Notes: generated by a model from the sequence alone, not told the origin. Positions 7,830 to 17,067 are shown, numbered from the stretch's first letter. The stretch is DNA of 64,000 bases from Verrucomicrobiota bacterium (GCA_018970725.1 JAGWVU010000018.1:29757-93756), one strand, 5' to 3'. Numbers and translations: made by a program.

Positions 7830-9812
7830 ATGGACGCAACCATCCTCTCCAAGGCCAGCGCAATTGCTCGCGGACTCAGTCTCGACGCGGTGAATCAAGC
7901 CAAGTCCGGGCATCTCGGCCTCCCCCTTGGCGCCACCGAGATCGGCGCGGTCTTGTTCGGGCATGACCTCCGGTATCTCCCGTCCGATCCCAAGTGGATC
8001 AATCGCGACCGCTTCGTGCTGAGCGCCGGACATGGGTCGATGTTCCTCTACAGTTGGCTTCATCTGGCCGGTTACGACCTCTCGCTGGAGGACATCCGCC
8101 AGTTCCGCCAACTGCATTCCAAGACGCCGGGCCACCCTGAGTTTGGCGAGACCGATGGCGTGGAAGCCACCACCGGGCCCCTCGGGCAGGGGATCGGCAA
8201 CGCGGTCGGGTATGCCGTATCCGGCAAAATGGCGGCCGCCACGTTCAACACCGCGGAGCATCGGATTTTCGACCACCATGTCCTCTGCCTGGCCGGGGAT
8301 GGTTGTCTGCAGGAAGGGGTCGCGTTCGAGGCTGCGGCCTTCGCGGGTCATGTCGGTCTCGACAATCTCATCCTGATTTACGATTCCAACGACGTCACGC
8401 TCGATGCCATGGCCGCAGTCACCCAGAGCGAGGATACCGGCAAACGGTTCGAATCCATGGGATGGGACGTGGTCACGATCGATGGCCACGATTTCGCCGC
8501 GATCCATGAAGCCATCACCCGGGCCAAGGCCACGGACAACGGGCGGCCCAAACTGATCATCGCCAAAACCGAGATCGCGCGGGGCATTCCGGAAGTCGCC
8601 GGAACCGCCAAGGGCCACGGGGAAGGGGGCGTGAAGTTCGCCGAGGCCGCCCGCCAGGGGATGGGCTTGCCGGCGGAAACCTTTTACGTCTCCGAGGATG
8701 TCCGTGCCTTTTTCGCAGGGCGTCGTCAGGAACTCGCGGCGGCTCATGCCGCGTGGGAAAGCACCTTCCTCCAGTGGCAGGCGGCCAACCCCTTGCTGGC
8801 CGGATTGTTGCGGCAGGGAATCGCCCGTGAAGTTCCCGCGGATCTCGCCGCCAGGATTCCGGAATTCAAGGCCGGGGAGAAGGTGGCGACCCGCAACGCC
8901 GGCGGCGTCGTCCTCCAACCGATCGCCGAGGCGCTCCCGCTCTTCATCACCGGAAGCGCGGATCTCTTCGGGTCCACCAAGAATTACCTCAAAGCGAGCA
9001 AGGATTACGGCCGCGGGACCGAGGGCCAGCGCAATCTCTGGTTCGGCATCCGGGAGCACGGAATGGGGGCCATCCTCAACGGCATCGCCTATGACGGCAT
9101 CTTCCGGCCATCGGGGGCCACGTTTGCGGTCTTTGCTGATTATCTCCGGCCTTCGATCCGTCTCGCCGCCCTCGCCCATCTTCCGGTGCTCTACATTTTC
9201 ACCCACGACTCCGTCGGCGTCGGTGAAGACGGCCCGACCCACCAGCCGGTGGAAACCTGCAGCGGTCTCCGCGTGATTCCCGGGCTCGATGTGATCCGGC
9301 CCGGCGATGGCGAAGAAACGGCCGGCGCCTTCGTGGCGGCGCTGCAACGGATCGACGGCCCAACCGTGCTCCTGTTGTCGCGTCAGGATCTGCCGGACCA
9401 GTCCGCCATTCCCGCCGGGGAACGGCGCGCAGGGGTGGCCCGCGGAGCCTACATCGCGAGGCGGGAATCCGCGCCTCTCGACCTCATCCTTCTCGCCAGC
9501 GGCAGCGAATTGCAGCATGCCATGGCGGCGGCGGAACAACTCGGGGCCGGCACCCGCGTCGTCTCGGTGCCCTGCATGGAACGATTCGACCGGCAACCGG
9601 CTGACTACCGCGAGCAGGTTCTCCCATCCGCCTGCCTGCGCCGCGTGGCGATCGAGGCCGGCGTCTCCGGGCTCTGGTATCGCTATGTGGGGCTGGGCGG
9701 CAAGGTGGTCGGCATCGATCGCTTCGGGCTCAGCGCACCGGGGGATACCACCATGTCCGAACTCGGCATGACCGCGGCCAACCTGGTGGCGGTCGCGCGC
9801 GCTTTGGCCTGA
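7830..9812 (+). CDS. tkt: transketolase
   Basis: Transketolase moves two-carbon ketol units between sugar phosphates in the pentose phosphate pathway with thiamine diphosphate. The 660-residue product has the ThDP signature beginning GDGCLQEG and ending in a conserved Asn, the N-terminal [10 protein letters not shown] and [16 protein letters not shown] segments, a pyrimidine-binding domain with [10 protein letters not shown], and the C-terminal domain ending near [14 protein letters not shown]. It is divergent from moaA and directly upstream of the cys operon, but a separate promoter is visible before cysH. Confidence 0.95.
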   Translation: MDATILSKASAIARGLSLDAVNQAKSGHLGLPLGATEIGAVLFGHDLRYLPSDPKWINRDRFVLSAGHGSMFLYSWLHLAGYDLSLEDIRQFRQLHSKTPGHPEFGETDGVEATTGPLGQGIGNAVGYAVSGKMAAATFNTAEHRIFDHHVLCLAGDGCLQEGVAFEAAAFAGHVGLDNLILIYDSNDVTLDAMAAVTQSEDTGKRFESMGWDVVTIDGHDFAAIHEAITRAKATDNGRPKLIIAKTEIARGIPEVAGTAKGHGEGGVKFAEAARQGMGLPAETFYVSEDVRAFFAGRRQELAAAHAAWESTFLQWQAANPLLAGLLRQGIAREVPADLAARIPEFKAGEKVATRNAGGVVLQPIAEALPLFITGSADLFGSTKNYLKASKDYGRGTEGQRNLWFGIREHGMGAILNGIAYDGIFRPSGATFAVFADYLRPSIRLAALAHLPVLYIFTHDSVGVGEDGPTHQPVETCSGLRVIPGLDVIRPGDGEETAGAFVAALQRIDGPTVLLLSRQDLPDQSAIPAGERRAGVARGAYIARRESAPLDLILLASGSELQHAMAAAEQLGAGTRVVSVPCMERFDRQPADYREQVLPSACLRRVAIEAGVSGLWYRYVGLGGKVVGIDRFGLSAPGDTTMSELGMTAANLVAVARALA

Positions 9813-9828
9813 ATTCGGCCCGGGGAAC

Positions 9829-9857
9829 TTGACACTGACAACACCTTGGGTTTTTAT
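9829..9857 (+). promoter_or_regulatory. candidate sigma-70 type promoter of the cys operon
   Basis: A perfect TTGACA lies at 9829-9834 and a TTTTAT hexamer at 9852-9857, 17 bases apart. The -10 is weak (three of six consensus positions). Transcription would start near 9864, inside the palindrome at 9863-9890, which suits repressor control. The reading is by eye only. Confidence 0.5.
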
Positions 9858-9862
9858 TCCCA

Positions 9863-9890
9863 AATTCCCCTACCAATCAGATCGGGAATT
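9863..9890. promoter_or_regulatory. palindromic operator candidate upstream of cysH
   Basis: AATTCCC at 9863-9869 is repeated inverted as GGGAATT at 9884-9890 with 14 bases between. The site covers the expected transcription start of the sulfate-assimilation operon and ends just before the ribosome-binding sequence AGGAGA. ATTCC half sites with a TAC-containing spacer resemble operators of Rrf2-family sulfur regulators (CymR/CysR type). That comparison is from memory and no such regulator gene is in the window. Confidence 0.4.
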
Positions 9891-9896
9891 AGGAGA

Positions 9897-10676
9897 ATGG
9901 CCGCGACGACAAAAAAACGAGCGAAGAAAAAGGTGGCCGCGAGCCGGGGACCGACCAAGATCGCGCTGGCGCCGGCCTTGCGGAAACTGTCCGGTGCCAA
10001 GGCCGGGGAGCGGATCGCCTGGGTGTTGCGTCATTTTCCGACCTCCACCGTCCTGACCTCGAGTTTCGGTGCGCAATCGGCGGTGTTGCTCCATATGGCG
10101 ACACAGCAGCGCCCCGATCTTCCGGTGGTGTTGTTGGACACCGGGTATCTCTTCCCGGAGACTTACCGATTCATCGACGAGTTGACCGACCGGCTCTCGC
10201 TCAATCTCAAGGTTTACCGTCCCTTGATGAGCGCGGCCTGGCAGGAGGCACGATACGGGAAACTTTGGGAGCAAGGGCTGGAAGGCATCGCCCGTTACAA
10301 CCAGATGAACAAGCTGGAGCCGATGGACCGGGCGGTGCGTGAACTCAAGGCGCGGGCCTGGATCTCCGGGGTGCGCCGGGGACAGAGCGAGGACCGGAAC
10401 CGGATGGAAGTGCTCGGGATCAAGAACGGCCTGTTGCGATTGCATCCGCTCATCGATTGGACGGACAAGGATATTTACGATTATCTGACCGCCCATGAAT
10501 TGCCCTATCATCCGCTCTGGTATGACGGCTATCCCTCGATTGGGGATTGGCACACCTCGCGAATCTTGACGGAGGGGGAAGATCCCGCGCAGACCCGTTT
10601 TCACGGGTTGCAGCGGGAATGCGGTTTGCACTTGGAAACGCAGACGGTGGGCGAGAGCGGGGATTTTGTGATCTGA
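9897..10676 (+). CDS. cysH: phosphoadenylylsulfate reductase, cluster-free type
   Basis: CysH reduces activated sulfate to sulfite with thioredoxin. The product (259 residues from the ATG at 9897, preceded by AGGAGA) has the PAPS-reductase fold motifs SSFGAQSAVLLH, LDTGYLFPETY, ISGVRRGQS, HPLIDW and the C-terminal catalytic RECGLH (Cys242). That is the only cysteine, so the paired cysteines that hold the Fe-S cluster of APS reductases are missing. This predicts PAPS as substrate and agrees with the APS kinase gene next door. Residues 4-22 form a Lys/Arg/Ala-rich tail that is unusual. Confidence 0.93.
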   Translation: MAATTKKRAKKKVAASRGPTKIALAPALRKLSGAKAGERIAWVLRHFPTSTVLTSSFGAQSAVLLHMATQQRPDLPVVLLDTGYLFPETYRFIDELTDRLSLNLKVYRPLMSAAWQEARYGKLWEQGLEGIARYNQMNKLEPMDRAVRELKARAWISGVRRGQSEDRNRMEVLGIKNGLLRLHPLIDWTDKDIYDYLTAHELPYHPLWYDGYPSIGDWHTSRILTEGEDPAQTRFHGLQRECGLHLETQTVGESGDFVI

Positions 10677-10685
10677 GAAGTCGGG

Positions 10686-11291
10686 ATGAACGTTGGGGAA
10701 AACATCCATCCGGTGTTCGACCGGATGCTGGGCCGGGAGGCCAAGGAAGCGCGGCTGGGGCAACGCGGTCTCGCCATCTGGTTGTATGGGCTTTCCGGTT
10801 CGGGGAAATCGACCATTGCCATCGCCCTGGAACGCCGCCTCGCCGCCGAGGGATTTTTCACCCAGATTCTCGACGGGGACAACATCCGCAGCGGTTTGAA
10901 CCGGAACCTCGGTTTTTCGGACGAGGACCGCACGGAGAATATCCGGCGCATCGCGGAAGTGGCCAAACTCTTTGTCCGGGCGGGGGTGGTCACGCTGACC
11001 TCCTTCATCACCCCGCGGCGTGATTTGCGGGATCTGGCCCGGGGGATCATCGGGCCTGCGGATTTTTGTGAGGTTTACGTTTCGGCAAGTTTCGCCACTT
11101 GCGCGCAACGGGATCCGAAGGGGCTCTATGCGAAAGCGGCGGGGGGGGGCGTGCCGCAGTTCACCGGTCAGGATTCGGCGTTCGAGGAGCCGGAATCCGC
11201 GGACCTGGTGATCCCGACCGAACGTCTCTCCGTGGACGAGGCCGTCGGGTTGCTCCACCGCCAGGTGATCGACCGGATCCGCACGGTCTGA
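10686..11291 (+). CDS. cysC: adenylylsulfate kinase
   Basis: CysC phosphorylates adenylylsulfate to PAPS, the substrate of the neighbouring reductase. The 201-residue product has a Walker A loop GLSGSGKST at residues 35-43, the DGDNIRSGLNRNLGFS substrate segment and the RDPKGLYAKA motif near residue 140. Length is normal for a stand-alone APS kinase. It is nine bases after cysH and 12 bases before cysD. Confidence 0.95.
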   Translation: MNVGENIHPVFDRMLGREAKEARLGQRGLAIWLYGLSGSGKSTIAIALERRLAAEGFFTQILDGDNIRSGLNRNLGFSDEDRTENIRRIAEVAKLFVRAGVVTLTSFITPRRDLRDLARGIIGPADFCEVYVSASFATCAQRDPKGLYAKAAGGGVPQFTGQDSAFEEPESADLVIPTERLSVDEAVGLLHRQVIDRIRTV

Positions 11292-11303
11292 AATTTGTTC
11301 AAC

Positions 11304-12209
11304 ATGCAAAGTTATACCACCACGCACCTGCGACAGTTGGAGGCCGAGGCTATGTTCGTGCTTCGGGAGACTGCCGCCCAGTTTGAAAAACCGGCGATGC
11401 TTTTCTCCGGCGGCAAGGATTCGATCGTCATGGCGCATCTGGCGCGCAAGGCCTTCTTTCCCGCCCGGCTGCCGTTCCCCCTGGTCCATATCGACACGGG
11501 ACACAATTTCGATGAGACGATGACCTATCGGGATTGGTTCGTCGAGGAAGTTGGGGCCCGGCTCGTGGTCGGTTCGGTGCAGGCCTCGATCGACAAAGGC
11601 ACGGCGGTGGAGGAGAGGGGACCGACGGCGAGCCGCAACCGGTTGCAGACGGTAACGCTGCTGGAGACCATCGAGGAGCATGGATTTGACGCGGCCCTGG
11701 GCGGAGGGCGCCGGGACGAGGAAAAGGCGAGGGCCAAGGAACGCTTCTTTTCGCATCGTGACGAGTTCGGCCAGTGGGATCCGAAAAACCAGCGGCCGGA
11801 ATTGTGGAACATCTTCAACGGTCGGAAGCATCACGGGGAACACTTCCGGGTCTTTCCGCTGAGCAACTGGACGGAGATGGATGTCTGGCAATATATCAAG
11901 CAGGAGGAGATCTCCCTGCCATCGCTCTACTTTGCGCATGAGCGTGAGGTTTTCGAGCGGGGCGGCACGTTGCTCGCCCTGACGGATTTCATCACTTTGC
12001 AGGGTGGGGAGGCTCCGCGCAGGATTCAGGTGCGTTTCCGGACCATCGGGGATGCCACTTGCACCGGGGCGGTGGTTTCCGGGGCCGACACGGTGGACAA
12101 GATCATCGAGGAGGTGGCGGCCGCCCGTCAGACGGAACGTGGAACCCGTGCGGACGACCGGAGGTCGGAGACCGCCATGGAAGATCGGAAGAAGGAAGGT
12201 TATTTCTAA
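11304..12209 (+). CDS. cysD: sulfate adenylyltransferase, small subunit
   Basis: With CysN this subunit makes adenylylsulfate from ATP and sulfate. The 301-residue product has the ATP pyrophosphatase loop SGGKDS at residues 35-40, followed by HIDTGHNFDE, GGGRRDEEKARAKER and PLSNWTEMDVWQYI, all typical of CysD. The ATG at 11304 is preferred; an in-frame TTG at 11295 is possible. No strong ribosome-binding site is visible, so it may depend on coupling with cysC. Confidence 0.95.
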   Translation: MQSYTTTHLRQLEAEAMFVLRETAAQFEKPAMLFSGGKDSIVMAHLARKAFFPARLPFPLVHIDTGHNFDETMTYRDWFVEEVGARLVVGSVQASIDKGTAVEERGPTASRNRLQTVTLLETIEEHGFDAALGGGRRDEEKARAKERFFSHRDEFGQWDPKNQRPELWNIFNGRKHHGEHFRVFPLSNWTEMDVWQYIKQEEISLPSLYFAHEREVFERGGTLLALTDFITLQGGEAPRRIQVRFRTIGDATCTGAVVSGADTVDKIIEEVAAARQTERGTRADDRRSETAMEDRKKEGYF

Positions 12210-12221
12210 GAGACAGGGAGC

Positions 12222-13496
12222 ATGAGCGAGACTCAAGGATATTTGGATATGGATCTGTTGCGCTTCACCACCGCGGGAAGCGTCGATGACGGAAAGAGCA
12301 CCCTGATCGGAAGGCTTCTCTATGATTCCAAGGCGATTTTCGAGGACCAGTTGGAAGCGGTGGAGCGTTCCTCCATCCAACGGGGCGACGAGAATCTCAA
12401 TCTGGCCCTGCTGACCGACGGTCTCCGGGCGGAGCGGGAGCAGGGGATCACGATTGATGTGGCCTACCGTTATTTCGCCACGCCGCGCCGCAAGTTCATC
12501 ATCGCGGACACTCCGGGTCACATTCAATATACGCGGAACATGGTCACGGGAGCCTCGACCGCGAATCTGGCCATCATCCTGGTCGATGCCCGGCACGGCG
12601 TGATCGAGCAGACCTGTCGGCATGCCTTCATCGCCAGTTTGTTGCGGATCCAGCACATCGTGGTGGCGGTGAACAAAATGGATCTGGTGGATTGGCAGGA
12701 GGACGTCTTCCGCCGGATCAAGCATGACTTCGAACAGTTCGCCTCACGTCTCGAGAATCTGGTGGAGGTCACGTTCATCCCGATCAGCGCCCTGAATGGG
12801 GACAATGTGGTGGACAAGTCCGGGAACATGCCTTGGTATATGGGCCCGCCTTTGCTCTATCACCTGGAAACCGTTTACATCGGCGCGCAGGAAAATCATG
12901 TGGACCCGAGATTTCCCGTGCAGTGGGTCATCCGGCCGCAGAGTGACAAATATCACGACTTCCGCGGCTACGCCGGCCGGGTGGCTGGAGGCGTTTTCAA
13001 GAAAGGGGACGAGGTGACCATCCTGCCCTCCGGCTTCAGCACCCGGATCAAGGAGGTGGTCACCTATGATGGACCTTTGGAAGAGGCGTTCGCCCCGCTT
13101 TCCGTCACCCTCACGTTGGAGGATGAGATCGACATCAGCCGGGGCGACATGATTGTGAAGCCCCACAACCAACCTCATGTCTCCCAGGACATCGAGGCCA
13201 TGATCTGCTGGTTCAGTGATTCGACCAAATTGCAGCCCAAGGGCAGGTATGTCCTGCGGCACACCTCCAAGGAGGTCAAGGCGGTTGTTCAGGAAGTGCG
13301 TTATAAAGTGAACATCAACAATCTTCACAAAATCGAAGGCGAGCCTCACTTTGGTCTCAATGAGATCGGTAGGATTTCCCTGCGCGTTTCCTCACCTTTG
13401 TTCTTCGACAGTTACCGCCGGAACCGCAACACAGGCAGCTTCATCCTGATCGACGCCGGTTCCAACGAGACCGTGGCGGCGGGTATGATTCTCTAA
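12222..13496 (+). CDS. cysN: sulfate adenylyltransferase, large GTPase subunit
   Basis: CysN couples GTP hydrolysis to sulfate activation by CysD. The 424-residue elongation-factor-like protein shows the P-loop GSVDDGKST near residues 19-27, the RERGITI-like segment REQGITIDVAY, DTPGH, and NKMD for guanine recognition, followed by beta-barrel domains. It ends where stand-alone CysN ends, with no fused APS kinase domain, which agrees with a separate cysC in the operon. It is the last cys gene here; sulfite reductase is not in the window. Confidence 0.95.
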   Translation: MSETQGYLDMDLLRFTTAGSVDDGKSTLIGRLLYDSKAIFEDQLEAVERSSIQRGDENLNLALLTDGLRAEREQGITIDVAYRYFATPRRKFIIADTPGHIQYTRNMVTGASTANLAIILVDARHGVIEQTCRHAFIASLLRIQHIVVAVNKMDLVDWQEDVFRRIKHDFEQFASRLENLVEVTFIPISALNGDNVVDKSGNMPWYMGPPLLYHLETVYIGAQENHVDPRFPVQWVIRPQSDKYHDFRGYAGRVAGGVFKKGDEVTILPSGFSTRIKEVVTYDGPLEEAFAPLSVTLTLEDEIDISRGDMIVKPHNQPHVSQDIEAMICWFSDSTKLQPKGRYVLRHTSKEVKAVVQEVRYKVNINNLHKIEGEPHFGLNEIGRISLRVSSPLFFDSYRRNRNTGSFILIDAGSNETVAAGMIL

Positions 13497-13548
13497 CATA
13501 TCTGAGATTTCTGGTTTTATTGTTATTAGATTCCAGCAATTAAAAAAA

Positions 13549-13578
13549 TTGTTGCGCCTCGTTTAGGGGGGCTGTAAA
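13549..13578 (+). promoter_or_regulatory. possible promoter of the M23 peptidase gene
   Basis: The AT-rich spacer after cysN (13497-13659) holds TTGTTG at 13549-13554 and TGTAAA at 13573-13578, 18 bases apart, behind an A-rich stretch. A GGTTCC/GGAACC hairpin with a three-base loop follows at 13591-13605 in the leader. Both assignments are by eye and weak. Confidence 0.25.
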
Positions 13579-13659
13579 AGGGCGGTGCTTGGTTCCTTGG
13601 GAACCTGGATTCAACTGTTTGCATCTGGGCCCAAGCTCCGGGTGTCTAACTTTTATACC

Positions 13660-14703
13660 ATGAGGAATCCGTTATCTTTGCTTCGTGTCCTGTCGGTCGT
13701 CACCGTGTTGGGGATTGCCGTCTGGATCACGTGGCCGCAGGGCGTGGATGCCAGTTCCCGCACTTCCACCGCCGAGTTTGTTCCCGAGCGCATCGCAGAT
13801 GGCTTTGATTTTCCGGTCGGCTCGAACGGCAGTGCCGCGGGATACTACATGGCTCGGAAGATGACACCCTTCGGGCATCTTGGCGATGATTGGAACGGCG
13901 TGGGCGGAGGGAATTCCGATTATGGAGACCCCGTGTATTCGATTGCCGATGGCGTGGTCGTCTACTCGGAGAATTTCGGTTCCAACTGGGGACAGGTGAT
14001 TATTGTGCGGCACAAATACCGGGAGTCCGACGGCAGTGTCCGGAAGGTGGATTCCCTCTACGGTCATGTCATCAACCGCCGGGTGGCGGCCGGGAGTTTC
14101 GTCCGGCGCGGCCAACAGATTGCACAGATCGGGAACAACAACGGAATGTATCTGGCCCATCTTCATTTGGAGATCAGGAGCAACACGGCCATCGGCATCC
14201 AGTCGTGGAATCACTCCAAGGGGCTGAGCAACTACCATCGCCCCGATCAGTTCATCGCCCGGCACCGCCCCGGCAAGCGCGTGGATCCTGGCCTCAGGCT
14301 GGCTTCGGCGGAAACGCCGCGGGAAGAGAAGCCCGAGCCCGTGAAGGTGGTTCAGGCCCCGGTGCGGGTGGCTGCCGCATCCCCGGTGAGCCCATCGTCC
14401 GCCGAAGCGGCACTCCGGCCGCGGCCGGTGGTTTCCGTGGAGAGCGCCGCGGTGAAAACGGTTTCCCTGACTTCCCGGGAGGCGGGTGGTTTCCGAAAGG
14501 CGGAGCCGGCCCTGGCCCGCGGTGTCAAGCGGGCGCCGAAGGTGGTGGATGAATTGGCGAAGGTGGAGCCGCGTTCGTTTTTCGGCGGTGGTCATCCGGA
14601 ACGGATCCGGCGCTCGCGCGAAGCCAAGCCGGAAAAGCCGGCCAAGGCATCTTCGAAGGGCAGGAGGACGGCGGACCGGCGCAGGCGATTCGGGAAACAG
14701 TAG
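13660..14703 (+). CDS. membrane-anchored M23 (LytM-type) peptidase
   Basis: The 347-residue product begins with a signal anchor (about residues 8-25), then an M23 metallopeptidase domain, and ends in a long Ala/Pro/Lys/Arg-rich tail from about residue 205. Zinc ligands can be read as HLGDD (His73, Asp77) and AHLHLE (His167, His169), so the domain looks active. Such enzymes cut peptidoglycan cross-bridges or activate amidases during wall growth. The ATG at 13660 is chosen because it leads straight into the signal anchor. It stands alone, ending at a strong hairpin shared with rex. Confidence 0.88.
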   Translation: MRNPLSLLRVLSVVTVLGIAVWITWPQGVDASSRTSTAEFVPERIADGFDFPVGSNGSAAGYYMARKMTPFGHLGDDWNGVGGGNSDYGDPVYSIADGVVVYSENFGSNWGQVIIVRHKYRESDGSVRKVDSLYGHVINRRVAAGSFVRRGQQIAQIGNNNGMYLAHLHLEIRSNTAIGIQSWNHSKGLSNYHRPDQFIARHRPGKRVDPGLRLASAETPREEKPEPVKVVQAPVRVAAASPVSPSSAEAALRPRPVVSVESAAVKTVSLTSREAGGFRKAEPALARGVKRAPKVVDELAKVEPRSFFGGGHPERIRRSREAKPEKPAKASSKGRRTADRRRRFGKQ

Positions 14704-14748
14704 CCCGCATTGCTCAAGCTCTCGCTGCTGCGGCTTGAGAAATGCGGG
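14704..14748. terminator. large hairpin between convergent genes
   Basis: CCCGCATTGCTCAAGC at 14704-14719 pairs with GCTTGAGAAATGCGGG at 14733-14748, 16-base arms with one mismatch and a 13-base loop. It starts directly after the M23 gene stop and lies between that gene and the convergent rex gene, so it could end transcription from both sides. No clear T-run follows on either strand. Confidence 0.7.
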
Positions 14749-14784
14749 GTAGGATCGGGAGGAAGGCTGTCGCAATGCCGGGGG

Positions 14785-15402
14785 TCAGCGGATGAAATAG
14801 CTGAGGTTTTCCAATTCCACGGCCAGATCGACGCTGTTGACGATGACGTGGCCGGGCACCTGGAGCACGGTCGGGGAGAAATTGAGAATGGCTTGGATGC
14901 CGGCGTCGACCGCTTCGTTGACCACGTTTTGGGCGGAAATGGCGGGAATGGCGAGAATGGCCATTTTGACGTGATGCTCGCGGACAAAGGCGGGCATTTC
15001 CCGGGCGGAGCGGATGGGAAAAGGGACGTTGCGGGCGTTGGCGCTGTCCGGATCCAGATCAAAGGCGGCGGCGATTTCGAAACCCTCCTTTTGAAAACCG
15101 CCGTAGCGGAGCAGGGCCGCCCCGAGATTGCCGACGCCGATAAGGATCACGGGTTGGAGCCTGCTGGTGCCGAGCGCCTCGTTGAGGAAGGCGGAAAGCA
15201 TTGACACGTTGTAACCGAGACCGCGGGTGCCGAATTGGCCGAAATAAGCCAGATCCTTGCGGAGCTGGGTGGGTTTGACCCCGGCCGCCTTGGCGAGAGC
15301 TTCGGAAGAAACCGTATCCACGTTGTTGGCGAGGAGCCGGGCGAGGCAACGTTGATAAGTGGAAAGCCGGTAGATGGTTTTCCGGGGGGGGTCTTTGGTC
15401 AC
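14785..15402 (-). CDS. rex: redox-sensing transcriptional repressor Rex
   Basis: Rex binds DNA when NADH is low and represses respiratory and fermentative genes. The 205-residue product has an N-terminal winged helix (SSEALAKAAGVKPTQLRKDL region and FGTRGLGYNV) and a Rossmann domain with GVGNLG near residues 91-96, followed by a C-terminal helix ending ENLSYFIR. The start is the GTG at 15402; no other plausible start exists nearby. A palindrome like a Rex operator lies against this start codon. It is downstream of the TPR gene on the same strand. Confidence 0.94.
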   Translation of the reverse strand: MTKDPPRKTIYRLSTYQRCLARLLANNVDTVSSEALAKAAGVKPTQLRKDLAYFGQFGTRGLGYNVSMLSAFLNEALGTSRLQPVILIGVGNLGAALLRYGGFQKEGFEIAAAFDLDPDSANARNVPFPIRSAREMPAFVREHHVKMAILAIPAISAQNVVNEAVDAGIQAILNFSPTVLQVPGHVIVNSVDLAVELENLSYFIR

Positions 15403-15418
15403 TTGTGAAAATTCACAT
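15403..15418. promoter_or_regulatory. Rex operator-like palindrome at the rex start
   Basis: TTGTGAAAATTCACAT contains TGTGAA and TTCACA as perfect inverted halves two bases apart. The known Rex consensus is TTGTGAA-N4-TTCACAA, so this has the right halves with a spacer two bases shorter. On the rex strand, TTGCCA lies 17 bases before AATTTT inside the palindrome, so a promoter may overlap the operator and start transcription at the GTG itself. Confidence 0.55.
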
Positions 15419-15481
15419 GAATGGGGTGAATGGCAAGCGCACCGGGGCGGTGGGGAGAGGGGGCGGCTGAAGCGCGCGGGC

Positions 15482-16903
15482 TCAGCTGTAGGAGCTTTCG
15501 ACGCGTTCGGCGACGTCGCGATACCCGTAATCGACGGCGTAGATCTGCTTCAAGCTCTCCATGGCGGCCTCCTTGTTGCCCGTTTTGAGCTGGACGAGGC
15601 CGAGGGTGTAGAGCAGCTCCTTCTTGGTTTCGTCCATCACCTGCAGTTCGTTGGCAGCGCCTTGCAACTGGCCGACGGCGAGGTCGAACATGCCGCGACC
15701 GTCGTAGCACTTGCCGAGCATCAGCATGGCTTTGATGCGGAGGTTCGGGCTTTGCTGGGCGCGTTGCAATTGGGGGATGGCTTCCTTGAGGAGGTCGGCC
15801 TCAAAGAGCGCCTGACCGTATTTGAAACGGAGCGCGTTGTCCGTGGGGTTGCGCTCGACCTGTTCGGCGAATTCCTGAATCTGGGATTCGGAGCGCTGTC
15901 GTTTGAAAGCGAGGTAATCCGCCTTGACCGCCTCATAAGCTTCATCGCCCTCGTTGGCGGCCAGCCAAGCCTCGAATTCCTTGAGTTTTTGCGCCCGTTG
16001 CAGTTCCTGCACCTCGAGCATTTTTCGTTCGAGCGTGGCGTCGTTGTTGCTCAGTTGGTGGGCCCAGGCGTAAAAACCGATGGCTTGGTCGTAGTCCTCC
16101 GCCTCTTCGTAAAGAGTGGCCAAGGCTTTGACGGTGGCGAAATCGTTTTGGTTTTCGGCATATTTCGCCTGGAGGGCCACAATCCTTTCCTCCCGTTGTT
16201 CGACCGTCATGCCGGTGCGGTTCTCCTGCTCCAGCTTGGCGGCTTCCCCGGCGTTCCGGAGGTTCTTGCGGAAATCGTCACCCCCATAGTTTTGCTTGGC
16301 CATGGAGGACCGGGCGGCCGAATTTTTCTCCTTTTGGCTGGCCAGAAGATCGGTCGGTTCCCGCTGCAAAATCTGTCCGAAAATCTGGGCGGCCTGATCG
16401 TAGAGGTGGTGCTCGAAATAGAAGTCACCGAGTTGGTGCATGTATTTCGTGTTCTCCGGGTTGCCCTTGACGATCGTTTCCAAGGCGAACCCGGCCGTCA
16501 TCGGCATCTCCGTGCGCATCGCCGCCTCGAACAGCAGCTGGTTGCCCTGCGGGTTGAAGGGCTCCGAGGCGAGGACCTCCTTCTCCAGCTGGACGATGGC
16601 TTCGCGCGGGTTGCTCTTCACCATCGGCTGGAGCTTCATCGCGCCGATCCCGCCGGTCTTGGAGATGCCGAAGCGCTTGCTTTCCCCATCCTTCTTGCGC
16701 ACCGCGGCCTCCCGAAGCCGCTTGCGGCCGTCGAGAAACCGGGGTTCTTCCTTCAAGACCGCCTGAAGCAGGCTGATGGTGTAATCAAAGTTGTTCACGT
16801 CAAGGGCGGCGAGTCCCTTGCTCCAAAGGGTCCGGAGCTTTTCGGGCAACTCGGCTTCGGTGATGACTTCGGTTCCCTGAGGCTTGGATGGCTGATCTGT
16901 CAC
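15482..16903 (-). CDS. tetratricopeptide-repeat protein, unknown function
   Basis: The 473-residue product is rich in helical pairs with TPR spacing, for example YTISLLQAVLKEEPRF near the start, KYMHQLGDFYFEHHLYDQAAQIFGQ in the middle and a run of repeats to the C-terminus. The region around residues 195-240 is charged and probably coiled. No signal peptide or catalytic motif is visible, so a cytoplasmic scaffold or complex-assembly role is likely but undefined. It is transcribed toward rex and divergently from the DUF1552 gene across a 164-base spacer. Confidence 0.85.
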   Translation of the reverse strand: MTDQPSKPQGTEVITEAELPEKLRTLWSKGLAALDVNNFDYTISLLQAVLKEEPRFLDGRKRLREAAVRKKDGESKRFGISKTGGIGAMKLQPMVKSNPREAIVQLEKEVLASEPFNPQGNQLLFEAAMRTEMPMTAGFALETIVKGNPENTKYMHQLGDFYFEHHLYDQAAQIFGQILQREPTDLLASQKEKNSAARSSMAKQNYGGDDFRKNLRNAGEAAKLEQENRTGMTVEQREERIVALQAKYAENQNDFATVKALATLYEEAEDYDQAIGFYAWAHQLSNNDATLERKMLEVQELQRAQKLKEFEAWLAANEGDEAYEAVKADYLAFKRQRSESQIQEFAEQVERNPTDNALRFKYGQALFEADLLKEAIPQLQRAQQSPNLRIKAMLMLGKCYDGRGMFDLAVGQLQGAANELQVMDETKKELLYTLGLVQLKTGNKEAAMESLKQIYAVDYGYRDVAERVESSYS

Positions 16904-17067
16904 GGCAAATGGATGGTCGTTATCCGGATGGAAGGAAAACTTCCCCTTCCTTGTATCCGAAACCCATTGTAACTGACAATTCCTTTCTCCTCAAGCAGGC
17001 CTCTGTTTTCCTTCGTCCCGCCTCCCCGGCGCTGAACGTCGCGGCCCGGGCTTTGTCAAACAGGCCG

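Noticed and set aside
8440..8460. tRNA-like GGTTCGAATCC
   Set aside because: It lies inside the transketolase reading frame and no cloverleaf can be built around it. No other tRNA-like site was found.
9870..12725. 951-codon minus-strand open frame across the cys operon
   Set aside because: cysH, cysC, cysD and cysN are unmistakable on the plus strand; the antisense frame is low-complexity and shows no domain.
13537..13551. CAATT/AATTG hairpin after cysN as an intrinsic terminator
   Set aside because: The stem is five A/T-rich pairs with an A loop and no following T-run on the plus strand; it is more likely part of an AT-rich promoter region.
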